A DNA stretch of 64,000 bases from Phycisphaerales bacterium. GTDB taxonomy: Bacteria; Planctomycetota; Phycisphaerae; UBA1845; UTPLA1. The notes below the pieces were generated by a model. It was not told the DNA's origin. It saw nothing but the letters and a program-made list of their open reading frames with translations, and ran no database searches. Of this stretch, positions 62,784 to 64,000 are shown in pieces (position 1 is the first letter of the stretch; the number at the start of each line of letters is the position of its first letter). The translations under genes and the position numbers were made by a program. The stretch is from contig JAKSDK010000425.1 in assembly GCA_022360095.1 (NCBI GenBank), forward strand, positions 1 through 64,000, read 5' to 3'.

Positions 62784-64000
62784 TTAATCCTGTTGATCGA
62801 GCGGCAGGCCAAGCTCGGTTTTCTTGTCCACCCAGCTCTGAAACTGCTCACGACCGCTGCATCCGGAATCAGGACCCCAGTCCTGGTTTAAACACCAGTC
62901 TACAAATTCATCCAGAGCTCGCTGCTCAGTGTGCTCGCACGAAAAAACGCCGCTATGTTGCTGCTGTTGTCCACCTTCACACTCGTCAGGAATGCCGTTT
63001 AGGTTTGTATCCTGGCTGATGCCCGCTGCGATGTCGCACGCGTCGGGAACATCGTTCCCATTACAATCATCACAGGTCGAGGCATTTTGACACGCTGCAA
63101 TATCACATTCATCCGGTATGCCGTTTTCGTTACAATCCAAACTCCCAAACGGCTGCGATAGCGCCAGGTCGCATTCGTCGGGCCAGCCGTTGAAATTACA
63201 GTCCGCACTAACCTGCCCGTTCCCATCGGGATCATTGGGATCGACGTCACATTCGTCCGGTACGCCGTTTCCGTTGCAGTCCTCTTCACACTCGTCCGGG
63301 ATCCCGTTCGCGTTACAGTCCGGGCTAACGAGATTGTTCCCATCAGGGTCCGTAGGGTCCATATCCAAGGCGTCCGGCACACCGTTCCCGTTACAATCCG
63401 GCTCACACCCGTCCGGAATTCCGTTCGCGTTCAAATCCGAATCGATCTGACCGGCAATATCGCAATCGTCCGGCAGGCCGTTTGCGTTACAGTCCACTTC
63501 ACACATGTCCGGCACACCATTGTCATTGCAATCCGAATCGCAGTTCTCGGTGCAATAGAAGGGGCCACCGGACGCCTGGCTGCTCTCATCGATCTCGCAC
63601 TCATCAGGCAGCCCGTTCTTGTTACAGTCCGCACTAGTCTTGTGAAAGATGTCGAGCGTGTCATCCCGGCCGTTTTGGTTGCAATCCGTCCCGGAGCGCC
63701 CAAACGCCAGAGCTCCAGTCGCCGGACACGGGTTCGTGATGTCACACGCATCGATGCCCAGAAGCGCATTGACAAAACAAGGCATGTCGTCGACGTCAAG
63801 AACATGATTCCGGTCCATGTCCGCGCAATAACAGAGCCCTGCAAAGTCTCCGCTCGAGAGCACGCAATCCACAAACGGCTGAATGTCCATGCCGTCTACT
63901 CGATTATCTCCGTTCATGTCGGCCCGGATACACTCGCACTCATCAAGAAGGCCATTATGATTGCAGTCGCCCGACTCGCATCCGTCCGGCACTCCGTTCT
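62784..64000 (-). CDS. Secreted calcium-repeat protein (thrombospondin type 3-like), 5' end beyond the window
   Basis: At least 400 residues, partial: the reading frame continues past the right edge, and the first in-frame GTG (63992) lies inside a repeat, so the true start is outside. The body is a tandem array of 'DCNxNGxPDxC' units with Asp/Asn at regular places, like thrombospondin type 3 calcium loops. A dockerin-like pair (~25-75; DMNGDNRVDGMDIQPFVDCVL and DMDRNHVLDVDDMPCFVNALLG) interrupts the array near the visible N-terminal end. The last ~60 residues form a distinct Cys-rich end after a QQQQ run. Probably a secreted or surface protein. Confidence 0.75.
   Translation of the reverse strand, partial: NGVPDGCESGDCNHNGLLDECECIRADMNGDNRVDGMDIQPFVDCVLSSGDFAGLCYCADMDRNHVLDVDDMPCFVNALLGIDACDITNPCPATGALAFGRSGTDCNQNGRDDTLDIFHKTSADCNKNGLPDECEIDESSQASGGPFYCTENCDSDCNDNGVPDMCEVDCNANGLPDDCDIAGQIDSDLNANGIPDGCEPDCNGNGVPDALDMDPTDPDGNNLVSPDCNANGIPDECEEDCNGNGVPDECDVDPNDPDGNGQVSADCNFNGWPDECDLALSQPFGSLDCNENGIPDECDIAACQNASTCDDCNGNDVPDACDIAAGISQDTNLNGIPDECEGGQQQQHSGVFSCEHTEQRALDEFVDWCLNQDWGPDSGCSGREQFQSWVDKKTELGLPLDQQD

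Noticed and set aside
1..64000. CRISPR arrays or rRNA genes
   Set aside because: I saw no regularly spaced direct repeats with unique spacers and no rRNA-like sequence. The tandem unit at 48601 has only two copies.

Overview
The window looks like a chromosomal segment of a planctomycete, most likely of the Phycisphaerae type. This is inferred from gene content, not from a marker phylogeny. The signs are secreted proteins built from 'DCNxNGxPDxC' calcium-binding repeats and dockerin-like ends, FG-GAP/FN3/PQQ-propeller secreted proteins, zinc ribbons of the CxxCGYDL...CPECG type, many non-ATG starts, and short gene clusters facing both ways. Most of the window is GC-rich and ordinary. The first ~4 kb is visibly AT-richer.

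Left end (1-5453): a probable genomic island. A membrane-anchored transglutaminase-like protein is followed by a small secreted protein with an RHS core remnant fused to a lytic-transglycosylase domain. Two paralogous lipoproteins come next, bounded by a near-perfect 29-bp direct repeat. A tyrosine recombinase, a 28-bp perfect palindrome and a tRNA-Asn gene follow. The layout fits an RHS-type peptidoglycan-hydrolase effector with periplasmic immunity lipoproteins, carried by an element integrated at the 3' end of the tRNA.

5.5-15 kb holds short-chain fatty acid transporter AtoE, a glycosyltransferase/small membrane protein/YggS cluster, an M14 carboxypeptidase lipoprotein, IspG, a YbaK-type deacylase, and a methyltransferase/polysaccharide deacetylase pair. 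15-32 kb is rich in cell-envelope and secreted proteins: a ~1845-residue FN3 protein with an HEFEH zincin motif, zinc-ribbon membrane proteins, a PAS-GAF-receiver protein, a lipoprotein hydrolase overlapping a polytopic membrane protein, a catalytic/non-catalytic M16 peptidase pair and an FG-GAP/dockerin protein. 32-41 kb has Tag glycosylase, a class V aminotransferase, a DUF4159-type protein, a family 9 glycosyltransferase, a GNAT protein, DnaA with box-like sites upstream, and a MmgE/PrpD protein.

43-53.2 kb is a metabolic cluster: two acyl-CoA dehydrogenases, thiolase, 3-hydroxyacyl-CoA dehydrogenase, enoyl-CoA hydratase, an acyl-CoA mutase catalytic subunit, a B12-domain/MeaB fusion and EtfB. 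The mutase carries Phe68/Gln186, the pair known from isobutyryl-CoA mutases, in place of the Tyr/Arg of methylmalonyl-CoA mutases. The cluster therefore looks like butyryl/isobutyryl-CoA metabolism using a 'split IcmF'. A REP-associated (RAYT) transposase, dead by one in-frame TGA and flanked by REP-like palindromes, sits between mutase and B12/MeaB.

The right end (53-64 kb) has PdxA, riboflavin synthase, small lipoproteins with a clear intrinsic terminator, several hypothetical membrane or secreted proteins, an apparently exported methyltransferase, a PQQ-like propeller protein, tRNA-Ser(CGA), and a calcium-repeat protein running off the window edge.
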